Assembly (NCBI RefSeq): GCF_014205795.1
Contig: NZ_JACHCN010000010.1
Span: 78,072 to 142,071 of the forward strand
DNA length: 64,000 nt
Direction: 5' to 3'
DNA from: Rhodanobacter sp. MP7CTX1
Lineage (GTDB): Bacteria > Pseudomonadota > Gammaproteobacteria > Xanthomonadales > Rhodanobacteraceae
Shown here: positions 1 through 9,146 of the stretch, in pieces
How the letters are laid out: every line of letters begins with the position of its first letter
Position numbering within the stretch: the first letter of the stretch is position 1
The notes under the pieces: model-generated
What the model was told of the DNA's origin: nothing
Seen by the model: the letters and a program-made list of their open reading frames with translations, nothing else
Database searches by the model: none
Program-made: the position numbers and the translations under genes

Positions 1-341
1 ACCTGCACGCCCTGCTTCTGCCACTCGGCGATCGCCGGCAACAGGCGACGGAACAGATTCGAATTCAGACCGCCGCACAGGCCGCGATCCGTCGACACCA
101 CGATGTAGCCAACCCGCGCCACCGTGTCGCGCTGAATCAGGAACGGATGGCTGAAATCGGTGCTGGCCTGGGCAACGTGCGCGATCACCTTGCGCATCGA
201 ACGCGCATACGGACGCGAGGCCTTCATCAGATCCTGCGCCTTGCGGATCTTCGAGGCCGAGACCATTTCGAGCGCGCGCGTCACCTTGCGCATGTTCTGC
301 GTGCTCTTGATCTTGGTTTTGATTTCGCGTCCGCTGGCCAT
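1..341 (-). CDS. atpG: ATP synthase F1 gamma subunit (3' end outside window)
   Basis: The product is the central rotor shaft of F1, which couples proton flow through Fo to catalysis in the alpha/beta hexamer. The N-terminal 113 residues are visible. They begin [11 protein letters not shown] from an ATG at 339-341 and include the family hallmark [11 protein letters not shown] near the left edge. The gene runs off the window, so about 60 percent of the usual ~287 residues are missing here. It is the last visible gene of the minus-strand atp operon, 103 nt downstream of atpA. atpD and atpC would be expected further left. Confidence 0.96.
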   Translation of the reverse strand, partial: MASGREIKTKIKSTQNMRKVTRALEMVSASKIRKAQDLMKASRPYARSMRKVIAHVAQASTDFSHPFLIQRDTVARVGYIVVSTDRGLCGGLNSNLFRRLLPAIAEWQKQGVQ

Positions 342-444
342 GCTCTATCCGCTCGTTATGCTCGCTGGTGGGAAGAAGACATCAGCTCGATGCCCGCTTC
401 CGATTCGCCGTTACCGACCCGCCAATATCGACAATTACCGATAA

Positions 445-1995
445 TTACCAGCTGCCGGTCTTCTTGTACTCGTCGAGCGAAGCCTTGAACGTGGCTTCGA
501 TGTCGTTATTCCAGTCACCGGTCGCCACGATCTTGGTCATCAGCTCTTCGTGGTTCTGGTGCATGAACGCGTGCAGACCCTTCTCGAACGGCAGCACCTT
601 GTTGACCGGCAGGTCATCGAGGTAGCCCTTCTCGGCCGCGTACACCGACAGTGCCAGCTCGGCGATCGACAGCGGTGCGTACTGCGCCTGCTTCATCAGC
701 TCGGTAACGCGCTGACCGCGGTCGAGCTGCGCACGGGTGGCCGGATCCAGGTCCGAAGCGAACTGCGCGAACGCGGCCAGCTCACGGTACTGCGCCAGCG
801 CCAGCTTCACACCGCCGGACAGCTTCTTGACGATCTTGGTCTGCGCGGCACCGCCGACGCGGGACACCGAGATACCGGCGTTCACGGCCGGACGGATACC
901 GGCGTTGAACAGGTCGGTCTCCAGGAAGATCTGACCGTCGGTGATCGAGATCACGTTGGTCGGCACGAAGGCGGAAACGTCGCCACCCTGCGTCTCGATG
1001 ATCGGCAGCGCGGTCAACGAACCGGTCTTGCCCTTCACTTCACCGTTGGTGAACTTCTCGACGTATTCCTCGGACACGCGCGAAGCGCGCTCGAGCAGAC
1101 GCGAGTGGAGATAGAACACGTCGCCCGGGTACGCTTCGCGGCCCGGCGGGCGCTTCAGCAGCAGGGAAATCTGACGGTAGGCCACGGCCTGCTTGGACAG
1201 ATCGTCATACACGATCAGCGCGTCTTCGCCGCGGTCGCGGAAGTACTCGCCCATCGCGCAACCGGAATACGGTGCGACGTACTGCAGCGCGGCCGACTCG
1301 GACGCCGAAGCAACCACGATGATGGTGTTGGCCAGGGCACCGTTCGCCTCGAGCTTGCGCACCACGTTCGCGATCGACGAACGCTTCTGGCCAATCGCGA
1401 CGTAGATGCACTTAATGCCGGAATCTTTCTGCGCGATGATCGCGTCGATCGCCAGCGCGGTCTTGCCGGTCTGGCGGTCGCCGATGATCAGCTCACGCTG
1501 ACCGCGGCCGACCGGGATCATCGCGTCGACCGACTTGTAGCCGGTCTGCAGCGGCTGGTCGACCGACTTACGCCAGATCACGCCCGGCGCGACTTTCTCG
1601 ATCGCGGAGCTGAGCTTGGCGCCAAGCGGACCCTTGCCATCGATCGGATTGCCCAGCGCGTCGACGACGCGGCCGAGCAGTTCCGGGCCGACCGGCACTT
1701 CAAGGATGCGGCCGGTGGTCTTGGCCGTATCGCCTTCACGCAGGTGCTGGTATTCACCGAGCACCACCGCGCCGACCGAGTCGCGCTCGAGGTTCAGCGC
1801 CAGCGCAAACGAGTTGCCCGGCAGCTCGATCATTTCGCCCTGCATCACATCGGCGAGGCCGTGGATGCGCACGATGCCGTCGGACACGCTGATGATCGTG
1901 CCCTCGTTGCGCGCTTCCGCGCCGAGCTTGAACTGCTCGATGCGGCTCTTGATCAGTTCGCTGATTTCGGACGGATTCAAAGTGGTGCTGGACAT
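445..1995 (-). CDS. atpA: ATP synthase F1 alpha subunit
   Basis: This is the 516-residue alpha subunit, which forms the non-catalytic nucleotide-binding positions of the F1 hexamer. The start [12 protein letters not shown], the Walker A motif [10 protein letters not shown] near residue 170 and the signature [13 protein letters not shown] near residue 370 are all present, and the length matches the family. It follows atpH by about 100 nt and precedes atpG. Long open frames on the opposite strand are composition shadows. Confidence 0.98.
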   Translation of the reverse strand: MSSTTLNPSEISELIKSRIEQFKLGAEARNEGTIISVSDGIVRIHGLADVMQGEMIELPGNSFALALNLERDSVGAVVLGEYQHLREGDTAKTTGRILEVPVGPELLGRVVDALGNPIDGKGPLGAKLSSAIEKVAPGVIWRKSVDQPLQTGYKSVDAMIPVGRGQRELIIGDRQTGKTALAIDAIIAQKDSGIKCIYVAIGQKRSSIANVVRKLEANGALANTIIVVASASESAALQYVAPYSGCAMGEYFRDRGEDALIVYDDLSKQAVAYRQISLLLKRPPGREAYPGDVFYLHSRLLERASRVSEEYVEKFTNGEVKGKTGSLTALPIIETQGGDVSAFVPTNVISITDGQIFLETDLFNAGIRPAVNAGISVSRVGGAAQTKIVKKLSGGVKLALAQYRELAAFAQFASDLDPATRAQLDRGQRVTELMKQAQYAPLSIAELALSVYAAEKGYLDDLPVNKVLPFEKGLHAFMHQNHEELMTKIVATGDWNNDIEATFKASLDEYKKTGSW

Positions 1996-2096
1996 GGTCG
2001 TTATCCTGAAATTTTGTTTTCTTCAGAGTCCGGCCAAGAATGGCCGGTTTTGCTCTTCGCGAAATAGACTTCGCGTGAAATTACTTCGCGTAAAAC

Positions 2097-2630
2097 TTAG
2101 TGCGCCAGCGCGCTGGCCAATTTCGCCAGGCGTCCGCGTGCGGAACCGTCAATCACCTCTTCGCCGGTATCGATCACCACACCGGCAAGCAGCGCGGCAT
2201 CGACCCGGGCTTCCAGTTCGATCTCGCGCTTGAAGCGGCGCTTCAGCGATACCTTGAGCTGCTCGGCCTGAGCGGAGTCCAGCGCCATCGCGCTGGTCAC
2301 CTTGACCAGCAGTTGCGACTCGGACTCGCGCTTGAACGCCTCGTACAACTCGGCCACTTCCGGCAGCAACGCCAACCGGCGCTGCTCGGCCATTTCGCCG
2401 AGGAACTGCGCAAACGGCGCATCGGTAGCGATACCGACCGGCAGATGCAGTGCGACCAGCTGCGCCGGCAGCACGCGCGGATCGGTGCCGAGCAAGGCCA
2501 CCCGTGAATCCGCGGCGACTGCTGCAGCAAAAGCCAGCGCCTGCGACCACGCATCCAGCGAACCGGTCGCATGGGCCACTTCGAACGCGGCGCGAGCGTA
2601 GGGACGAGCGAGGGTGATTGCCTGTGCCAT
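2097..2630 (-). CDS. atpH: ATP synthase F1 delta subunit
   Basis: The 177-residue delta subunit (OSCP homologue) sits on top of F1 and tethers it to the b-subunit stator. The N terminus MAQAITLARPYARAAFEVA is the typical first helix. The C-terminal segment VVIDTGEEVIDGSARGRLAKL is the conserved family end (V.VG.EVIDGSVRGRL type). It starts 3 nt after the atpF stop, so it is probably translationally coupled to it. Confidence 0.97.
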   Translation of the reverse strand: MAQAITLARPYARAAFEVAHATGSLDAWSQALAFAAAVAADSRVALLGTDPRVLPAQLVALHLPVGIATDAPFAQFLGEMAEQRRLALLPEVAELYEAFKRESESQLLVKVTSAMALDSAQAEQLKVSLKRRFKREIELEARVDAALLAGVVIDTGEEVIDGSARGRLAKLASALAH

Positions 2631-2633
2631 CGA

Positions 2634-3104
2634 TCAGATCTCGGCCGCAAGCTGGTCGAGCAACGCCTTGTGCGTCGACGCATCGACTTCGCGCTGCACG
2701 ATCTTGCTGGCACCCTGCACGGCCAATGCACCCACCTGCTCGCGCAGCTGGTCACGGGCACGCTGTGCCATCGAGGCGATATCGTCCTGGGCAGAAGCTT
2801 TCAGCCGATTGATCTCGACGATCGCTTCGCCACGGGCCTTGTCGATGATCTGATTGGCCTGCTGCTGAGCCTTGTCGATGATTTCGGAGGCCTGCTGACG
2901 GGCCACCTTGATCTCGGCAGCCACTTTGACGTCGGCACTCTTCAGTTCGGCGTGCGCACGCTCGGCGGCATTGAGGCCTTCGGCGATCTTCACCTGCCGC
3001 TCTTCAATAGCCTTGTTGATGTGCGGCCAGATGAAGTGGACGCAGAACCAGATCAGGATGGCGAACGAAAGCATTTCGCCAATCAAGGTCGCGTTGAAAT
3101 CCAT
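2634..3104 (-). CDS. atpF: ATP synthase Fo b subunit
   Basis: The 156-residue b subunit is the peripheral stalk of ATP synthase. It has one N-terminal membrane helix (about residues 5-25, ending near [10 protein letters not shown]) followed by a long charged coiled coil rich in Ala, Glu, Lys and Arg, as expected for the b dimer. The length equals that of the Escherichia coli protein. It lies between atpE and atpH in the standard order. Confidence 0.97.
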   Translation of the reverse strand: MDFNATLIGEMLSFAILIWFCVHFIWPHINKAIEERQVKIAEGLNAAERAHAELKSADVKVAAEIKVARQQASEIIDKAQQQANQIIDKARGEAIVEINRLKASAQDDIASMAQRARDQLREQVGALAVQGASKIVQREVDASTHKALLDQLAAEI

Positions 3105-3194
3105 CGCTGCGTTACCTGTAAATACGGGATGAAACGGACACGGGTGTTATGCCACCCGTGCCGAACAGACGGCGCCGTAGCGCCGCCAACGGAC

Positions 3195-3491
<297 letters not shown>

Positions 3492-3542
3492 TCAAACTGA
3501 AAAGGTCAAAACGGTTAAAACAGATGATTCGGGTAGCGTAGA

Positions 3543-4349
<807 letters not shown>

Positions 4350-4715
4350 TCAACCCTTGAATCTGAAAGCCAGCAAATAAACCGCGAGGGCAGCCGCCAA
4401 CCCCGTAATGGCGGCCAGCGGCGGCAACTTGTATTGAACCAGGATCATGATCAGCCCCCCGACGATCACGATCCACTTGAGGATCATGCCCATCAGCAAG
4501 CGGCTCAACGCCAGAACACCTCCGCCCAGACCACTGAAGAAGCGTGCCGACATCAGCGCGGTACCCAGCGCCACAATCACCGCACCTGCAGCACCTGACA
4601 CCGCTTCTCGACGTCCCAGCGTCAGGAAAGCGAGGCCAACTATGAGCGCCGCAGCGAGCTGCAGCAACATGATGCGCAAGGCGAGACGTCGACCAGAGGC
4701 TAGACTGTTGAGCAC
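4350..4715 (-). CDS. atpI: ATP synthase subunit I (assembly factor)
   Basis: A 121-residue, four-helix membrane protein placed first in the atp operon, immediately before atpB. This is the usual position and size of AtpI, which assists c-ring assembly in other bacteria. Sequence conservation in this family is low, so the call rests mainly on position, length and the hydrophobic pattern (helices near residues 14-33, 38-55, 70-90 and 96-115). Confidence 0.88.
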   Translation of the reverse strand: MLNSLASGRRLALRIMLLQLAAALIVGLAFLTLGRREAVSGAAGAVIVALGTALMSARFFSGLGGGVLALSRLLMGMILKWIVIVGGLIMILVQYKLPPLAAITGLAAALAVYLLAFRFKG

Positions 4716-4783
4716 GTAACGTCTCCGCGCGGTTTACACCAGGCGGCACCGATAGAGCTACGGGCCACGATCCAATCCATAAA

Positions 4784-4813
4784 AGTATAGCAGTGCCGTG
4801 ATTACAACGACAA
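4784..4813 (-). promoter_or_regulatory. Candidate sigma-70 promoter for the atp operon
   Basis: On the minus strand a -10 hexamer TATACT (4784-4789) lies 18 nt from a weak -35 hexamer TTGTCG (4808-4813). The pair is about 70 nt upstream of the atpI start. The -10 matches consensus at five of six positions and the -35 at only four, so this is a reasonable candidate and not a demonstrated promoter. Confidence 0.45.
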
Positions 4814-4907
4814 CCCGCGCTACCTGCGACATCTCGTCCCGGCACGCGTGGTTCTCGTCGGCAGCCACGCTGCCTAACGCTTTCCGCCTTTTGCAGCACA
4901 CATATAA

Positions 4908-4936
4908 AAGGGGCCGGACTTGAAGTCCGGCCCCTT
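4908..4936 (-). terminator. Intrinsic terminator of the phasin gene
   Basis: A near-perfect inverted repeat (GGGGCCGGACTT, then AAGTCCGGCCCC) forms a 12-bp GC-rich stem at 4910-4934. On the minus strand it is followed by CCTTTTATAT, giving a U-tract. It lies about 47 nt downstream of the phasin stop codon and separates that gene from the atp operon promoter. Confidence 0.85.
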
Positions 4937-4982
4937 CGCTATCGCGGCGAGCCGCGAGAGATATCGCTAATTATCCAGCTTA

Positions 4983-5381
4983 TTACTTGGCAGCCTTCTT
5001 GGCGGCGGCGATCGGTGCCGAAACGGCCTCGTTGGCAGCTTCGTTGGCGGCCTGGCGCTGTTCCTGCACCAGTGCATTCAACGACTCGGCGGTCTTCTGC
5101 GTGATCGCGAGGATTTCCTGCGAGACAGCCACCGAACGCTCGGCGTTCTCACGGGTCAGGCTCGTGCCCTTCTCCCACAGGCTACGCAAGCCGTTGGCGT
5201 CACGCGTCTCCAGCGCTTCGGTAACGAATTCGGCCGAAACCTTGGCCTGCTGCTCGAGCGTCTTGAGCTGCAGCTCGGCGACCGTCTCCAGACCCTTCAG
5301 AGCCAGCGACTGCGCCTTGAACGCGCTGTCGGTGAACTGCTTGGTGAAAGCGAAAAGCTGATTGTTCAGTTGCTGCGTCAT
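4983..5381 (-). CDS. Phasin family protein
   Basis: This predicted 132-residue helical protein resembles polyhydroxyalkanoate-granule phasins (Phasin_2 type): MTQQLNNQLFAFTKQF at the start, a run of amphipathic helices (VAELQLKTLEQQAKVSAEF) and a C-terminal Ala/Lys tail (IAAAKKAAK). The start was set at the ATG at 5379-5381 because GAGGA lies 9 nt upstream; a longer frame with an upstream codon lacks a ribosome site. No PHA synthase gene is in the window, so granule binding is inferred from the family. The gene is monocistronic with its own terminator. Confidence 0.85.
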   Translation of the reverse strand: MTQQLNNQLFAFTKQFTDSAFKAQSLALKGLETVAELQLKTLEQQAKVSAEFVTEALETRDANGLRSLWEKGTSLTRENAERSVAVSQEILAITQKTAESLNALVQEQRQAANEAANEAVSAPIAAAKKAAK

Positions 5382-5533
5382 GGCGTTGTCCTCGTTGAGG
5401 ATTGGGGTAGTGGCAGCCACTCTAACAACAACTTTGGTGCAGCGCAATATATTTTTGCAAAAAGAATCAGACCAGTCTGCAAATGTTCATATAAAGCGGC
5501 AGTTTATGACAATTTTGTGATTATCGCGACGCA

Positions 5534-5896
5534 TCAAAAGCTGTCGCGGCTGCAGCTGGCACCCGAAGTACAGGTCTCGTGCACCACCACTTTGTCCAGC
5601 CCGGGCAGCTGCGGCAGCAGCCGTTGCCAGATCCAGCGCGCCAGCATTTCGCTGGTCGGATTCTCCAACCCCTCGATGTCATTGAGGTAGTGATGGTCAA
5701 GCTGGTCGTAAAGCGGCGCAAACGCCAGCTTCAGGTCAGCAAAGTCCATCACCCAACCCAGCTGGGCGTCGGGTTCGCCTACGACATGGATCTCGATGCG
5801 GAACGAATGCCCATGCAGCCGCGCACACTTGTGCCCGGGCGGTACGTTGGGCAGTCGATGCGCTGCCTCGAGCTGAAATACTTTGAAGATATGCAT
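5534..5896 (-). CDS. queD: 6-carboxy-5,6,7,8-tetrahydropterin synthase (QueD/PTPS family)
   Basis: The 120-residue protein belongs to the 6-pyruvoyltetrahydropterin synthase fold, which makes 6-carboxytetrahydropterin for queuosine and other 7-deazapurines. The zinc-binding histidines are in [10 protein letters not shown] and in RLHGHSF. The catalytic Cys is in [10 protein letters not shown], and the conserved acidic end is [13 protein letters not shown]. The ATG at 5894-5896 gives the normal N terminus [13 protein letters not shown]. It lies 233 nt downstream of hpnB on the same strand, so read-through from the hopanoid operon is possible, but no functional link is expected. Confidence 0.93.
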   Translation of the reverse strand: MHIFKVFQLEAAHRLPNVPPGHKCARLHGHSFRIEIHVVGEPDAQLGWVMDFADLKLAFAPLYDQLDHHYLNDIEGLENPTSEMLARWIWQRLLPQLPGLDKVVVHETCTSGASCSRDSF

Positions 5897-6129
5897 GGCG
5901 GACGCCTGCGTGCCAATGATGGACCGGCTCAGAACCACGCTTGGGGCGGGTGCACTTCAACAGCGACTCGCGAGCCGTTGTCCTGGGCGACTTTCTGAAG
6001 TCTTCCTTTAGCACTGACCGACATTGTCAGATCCATCGTGCCAACCGGTTTACGTGGTCGCCATTGTAACGACTGTCGCTCAATTTGTAGCGGGAGGGCC
6101 CGGCTTGCATCAAACAACGACAGTGGACA

Positions 6130-7254
6130 TCAGGCGCCGTAAGTGCGGCCCTTCCAGCGTGAGCGTATCCCCCGCCAGTAACGCAGCGCCGAACTCCAGG
6201 TCATGCCCAGATACAGCACGGCGCTCAGCGGCAGGAGCAACGCCCATAGCGGCGACATGCGGTAATAGCGCAATACGGGCACATAGCTCAGTGTCATGGC
6301 CGCCCAGGCGACCAGCCCCAACGGCCACACATGCGCCGAGCCCAGCAGGACGAACGGCAGCCCGTAGGCAAGCGCGAACACGGTCGTCACCACCAGCAGC
6401 AACAGCGCGGAGTAGCCAAGCTGCGTAAAAGCCGAGCGCGCGACCATGTCGTGAATGGAGCCGAAGGTGCCGTATGGCCGCAGACTCACCACTCCACGAC
6501 TCAAACCCAGCCAGGTGCTGTAACCGGCATTTTTTACCTGACGTGCCAGCGTGCAGTCGTCGATCAATGCATCGCGCAGGCTGGCGAAGGCACCGATTTG
6601 CCGCAGCACCTGTGTATCCACCAGCACGCAACCGCCCGCCGCTGCGGCGACGTGGCGGCTGCGCGAGTTCGACAAGGAAAACGGATACAGCAATTTGAAG
6701 TAGTACACGAAGACCGGGAGCAGCAGTCGATCCCAGAAACTGGTGCGGCACAGGTCTGCCATCAGCGAAACAAAATGCCGACCCTCACGCTGCTTGTGCG
6801 CCAGCAGGCTCCCGAGCAAGCCGGGCTGCAACTGGATGTCGGCATCGAGCAGCAGGGTGATGGCCGTGCGCACGTGGGCCATGCCCTGCTCCAGCGCCCA
6901 GAGCTTGCCCGCCCAGCCGTCCGGCAATGGCTGGCCGCTGATGATTCGCGTGTTCGGATAGGAGGCGGCGATCTGCGCGGTGGCATCGCTGGACTGATCG
7001 TCGATCACCACCACTTGCAGGCCGGCTCCCTGAACCTGCAAAGCAGCCAGGGTGGCACCTATCATTTCCGCTTCGTTGCGTGCCGGAACAAGTACGGTGA
7101 TCTCGCCAAGGTCCACCGCAGACATGGCGTATCTGTCGGCTTCGAGGTGCTCGCGCGCGCTCCATGGCCGCCAAGGCACCAGCAACAAGCCCACCCACAT
7201 CAACGCCGGAATCGATGCGGCAACCCAGGTCAACACACTCAAGTCAGCGACCAT
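6130..7254 (-). CDS. hpnB: Hopanoid-associated glycosyltransferase HpnB
   Basis: A GT2-family membrane glycosyltransferase of about 374 residues, found in hopanoid clusters. An N-terminal membrane helix is followed by the GT-A catalytic domain with ITVLVPARNEAEMIG, VVVIDDQSSD and the metal-binding LLLDADIQ. Three or four C-terminal helices follow. The ATG at 7252-7254 is used here. An in-frame TTG at 7261-7263 overlaps the hpnH stop (TTGA) and could be the coupled start; neither has a clear Shine-Dalgarno. The acceptor is not established, and the call rests on the family and on adjacency to hpnH. Confidence 0.9.
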   Translation of the reverse strand: MVADLSVLTWVAASIPALMWVGLLLVPWRPWSAREHLEADRYAMSAVDLGEITVLVPARNEAEMIGATLAALQVQGAGLQVVVIDDQSSDATAQIAASYPNTRIISGQPLPDGWAGKLWALEQGMAHVRTAITLLLDADIQLQPGLLGSLLAHKQREGRHFVSLMADLCRTSFWDRLLLPVFVYYFKLLYPFSLSNSRSRHVAAAAGGCVLVDTQVLRQIGAFASLRDALIDDCTLARQVKNAGYSTWLGLSRGVVSLRPYGTFGSIHDMVARSAFTQLGYSALLLLVVTTVFALAYGLPFVLLGSAHVWPLGLVAWAAMTLSYVPVLRYYRMSPLWALLLPLSAVLYLGMTWSSALRYWRGIRSRWKGRTYGA

Positions 7255-7259
7255 CCAGG

Positions 7260-8402
7260 TCAATGGCGAGCATCTGAACCCGTATTGCCGTTACGGCGTT
7301 GAATGGCACTGATCGGGATATGCACAGCGGTGGCGGCGACGCGATCGCCATACAACACAGGCAGGTCCGGCGCCATCGCGCCTTCGGTGCGTGGGCCGAA
7401 CAACGCCACACGCATGGCCTTCAGCGGGTGGGCGAAGGTATCGTTCACGGCCGTGCCTTCGAAGCCGCAGTGGGCCATGCAGTTATCGCACTTTGGGTTG
7501 ACGCCGACGCCGTACTTGTCCCACTCGGTTTCTTCCATCAGCGCCTTGTAGCTTGGCGCATACCCTTCATCAACCAGCAGGTAGCAGGGCTTCTGCCAAC
7601 CGAAAATGTTGTAGGTCGGGTTGGCCCACGGGGTGCACTGATACGCCTGATTGCCGGCAATGAAATCGAGAAACATCGATGACTGATTGAACACCCATTT
7701 GCTCTTGCGCTGCTTGCCAAGCTTGAACACATCACGAAACAGCTGCTTGCTCTGGCTGCGACCGAGGAAAACATCCTGGCGCGGCGCGTGCTGGTAGCTG
7801 TACCCCGGTGATACGGTGATGCCTTCGATACCCAAGGTCATCGCGTAATCGAAGAACTCGGCAACCTCCGCGGGAGGCTCCTGGTTGAACAAGGTGCAAT
7901 TGATCGTGACGCGATAACCGCGCGAAAGCGCCAGCTTTATGGCGGTGATCGCTTTGTCGAATATGCCATCCATGCATACCGATGCGTCATGGCGCTTTTC
8001 CAGGCCATCGAGGTGGATCGACCAGGTGAAGTACGGCGAGGGCTCGTATTCGTCGATGTGTTTGGGCAGCAGGATGGCATTGGTGCACAGGTACACGAAT
8101 TTCTTGCGCGCAATGATGCCTTGCACGATCTGCGGCAGCTCCTTGTGGATCAGTGGCTCGCCACCAGGGATGGAAACCACGGGCGCACCGCACTCGTCCA
8201 CCGCACGCAGCGCGTCCTCGACGCTCATGCGTTTGTGCAGGATTTCCTTGGGGTGGTCGATCTTGCCGCAGCCGGCACACGCCAGATTGCACTGGAACAG
8301 TGGCTCCAGCATCATCGCCAACGGATAGCGCTTCTGACCGCTGAGCTTCCTGCCGAGGATGTAGCGCGCGATCGTGGCCTGTTGGATAAGTGGAATGCCC
8401 AA
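7260..8402 (-). CDS. hpnH: Adenosylhopene-forming radical SAM protein HpnH
   Basis: HpnH attaches the 5'-deoxyadenosyl radical to diploptene, giving adenosylhopane, the first committed step to bacteriohopanepolyols. The radical SAM cluster motif is in CNLACAGCGK (Cx3CxxC), near residue 38. The C-terminal SPASM-like part has CDNCMAHCGFEG, and the length of 380 residues is normal. The start codon is TTG (8400-8402), supported by GGAGG about 6 nt upstream and by the family N terminus MGIPLIQQ. It is followed by hpnB with overlapping ends and preceded by idi with a 135-nt gap. Confidence 0.95.
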   Translation of the reverse strand: MGIPLIQQATIARYILGRKLSGQKRYPLAMMLEPLFQCNLACAGCGKIDHPKEILHKRMSVEDALRAVDECGAPVVSIPGGEPLIHKELPQIVQGIIARKKFVYLCTNAILLPKHIDEYEPSPYFTWSIHLDGLEKRHDASVCMDGIFDKAITAIKLALSRGYRVTINCTLFNQEPPAEVAEFFDYAMTLGIEGITVSPGYSYQHAPRQDVFLGRSQSKQLFRDVFKLGKQRKSKWVFNQSSMFLDFIAGNQAYQCTPWANPTYNIFGWQKPCYLLVDEGYAPSYKALMEETEWDKYGVGVNPKCDNCMAHCGFEGTAVNDTFAHPLKAMRVALFGPRTEGAMAPDLPVLYGDRVAATAVHIPISAIQRRNGNTGSDARH

Positions 8403-8537
8403 TGGACCCTCCGGAAATATCGTTTAAGCCCTGAGCGAACGAGTCGTCATGCAAACAGCTCGGTCGCACTCGCTCGATGGGCCTGGAACATCGCTGCCAG
8501 ATGCAGAATATATGCTCTTTGCTTCGCCACGGCCAAC

Positions 8538-9146
8538 TCACGCTGACTCGACGGGTAGCGGCGCGAATACTTGCGGGTGCTCGCGGCGCAAGCGCTCCCA
8601 CTCGATCTTGAACCAGGGTGTGAAAGTTTGCGGTCGTGCCTTCATTTCAGTGTCGAGCGCGTCCGGCGAAATATAGCGCAGCGCCGAAATTTCGTTGACG
8701 TTCACGGTGGGTCTTGCGGCACTGCGCCCCGCGTAAACGCCACACAATTCATGCTCGGCGCCTTCGGCATCAAACTGTGCCTGGTATTCGAACTTGAACA
8801 GGAATTGCAGCGGGCACTGCAAGCCCAATTCTTCATTCAGGCGCCGATGGATCGCTTTCTCCATGGTTTCGCCGCGACGTGGATGACTGCAGCAGGTATT
8901 GGACCAAAAGCCTGGCCACAGACGCTTGCCTGACGCGCGCTGCTGCAGCAGCAAGTCGCCTTGCGGATTGAACACGAACAACGAAAAGGCCCGGTGCAAT
9001 ACACCCTGTCCCAGGTGTGCCGAGGCCTTGTCGAGAAAACCGACCTCGCGGTCGTGTTCGTCAACCAGGATCAGCGGCTCGTCATCGAAGGAGACCACAT
9101 CGCTGGAATCCCGCGATTCCTGCTGGTTTGGCTCATGGTTATCCAA
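8538..9146 (-). CDS. idi: Isopentenyl-diphosphate delta-isomerase, type I
   Basis: This Nudix-fold enzyme interconverts IPP and DMAPP and is essential when isoprenoids come from mevalonate, which yields only IPP. The active-site Cys is in WSNTCCSHPRRGE, and the metal-binding Nudix-like helix is AIHRRLNEELGL. I place the start at a TTG (9144-9146) because GGAGG lies 6 nt upstream, inside the end of the preceding gene. This TTG overlaps that gene's TAA stop, so translation is probably coupled. An upstream ATG at 9176 would add ten non-conserved residues. The product is about 202 residues. Confidence 0.93.
   Translation of the reverse strand: MDNHEPNQQESRDSSDVVSFDDEPLILVDEHDREVGFLDKASAHLGQGVLHRAFSLFVFNPQGDLLLQQRASGKRLWPGFWSNTCCSHPRRGETMEKAIHRRLNEELGLQCPLQFLFKFEYQAQFDAEGAEHELCGVYAGRSAARPTVNVNEISALRYISPDALDTEMKARPQTFTPWFKIEWERLRREHPQVFAPLPVESA

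Noticed and set aside
550..2067. A 505-codon open frame on the plus strand opposite atpA
   Set aside because: Antisense to a gene with unambiguous motifs; the protein is Arg/His/Gln-rich with no family features, a usual artefact of high-GC third positions.
5929..6117. A 62-codon minus-strand open frame between hpnB and queD
   Set aside because: No family resemblance and no clear ribosome site; a short peptide from the internal ATG near 6024 cannot be excluded but is unsupported.
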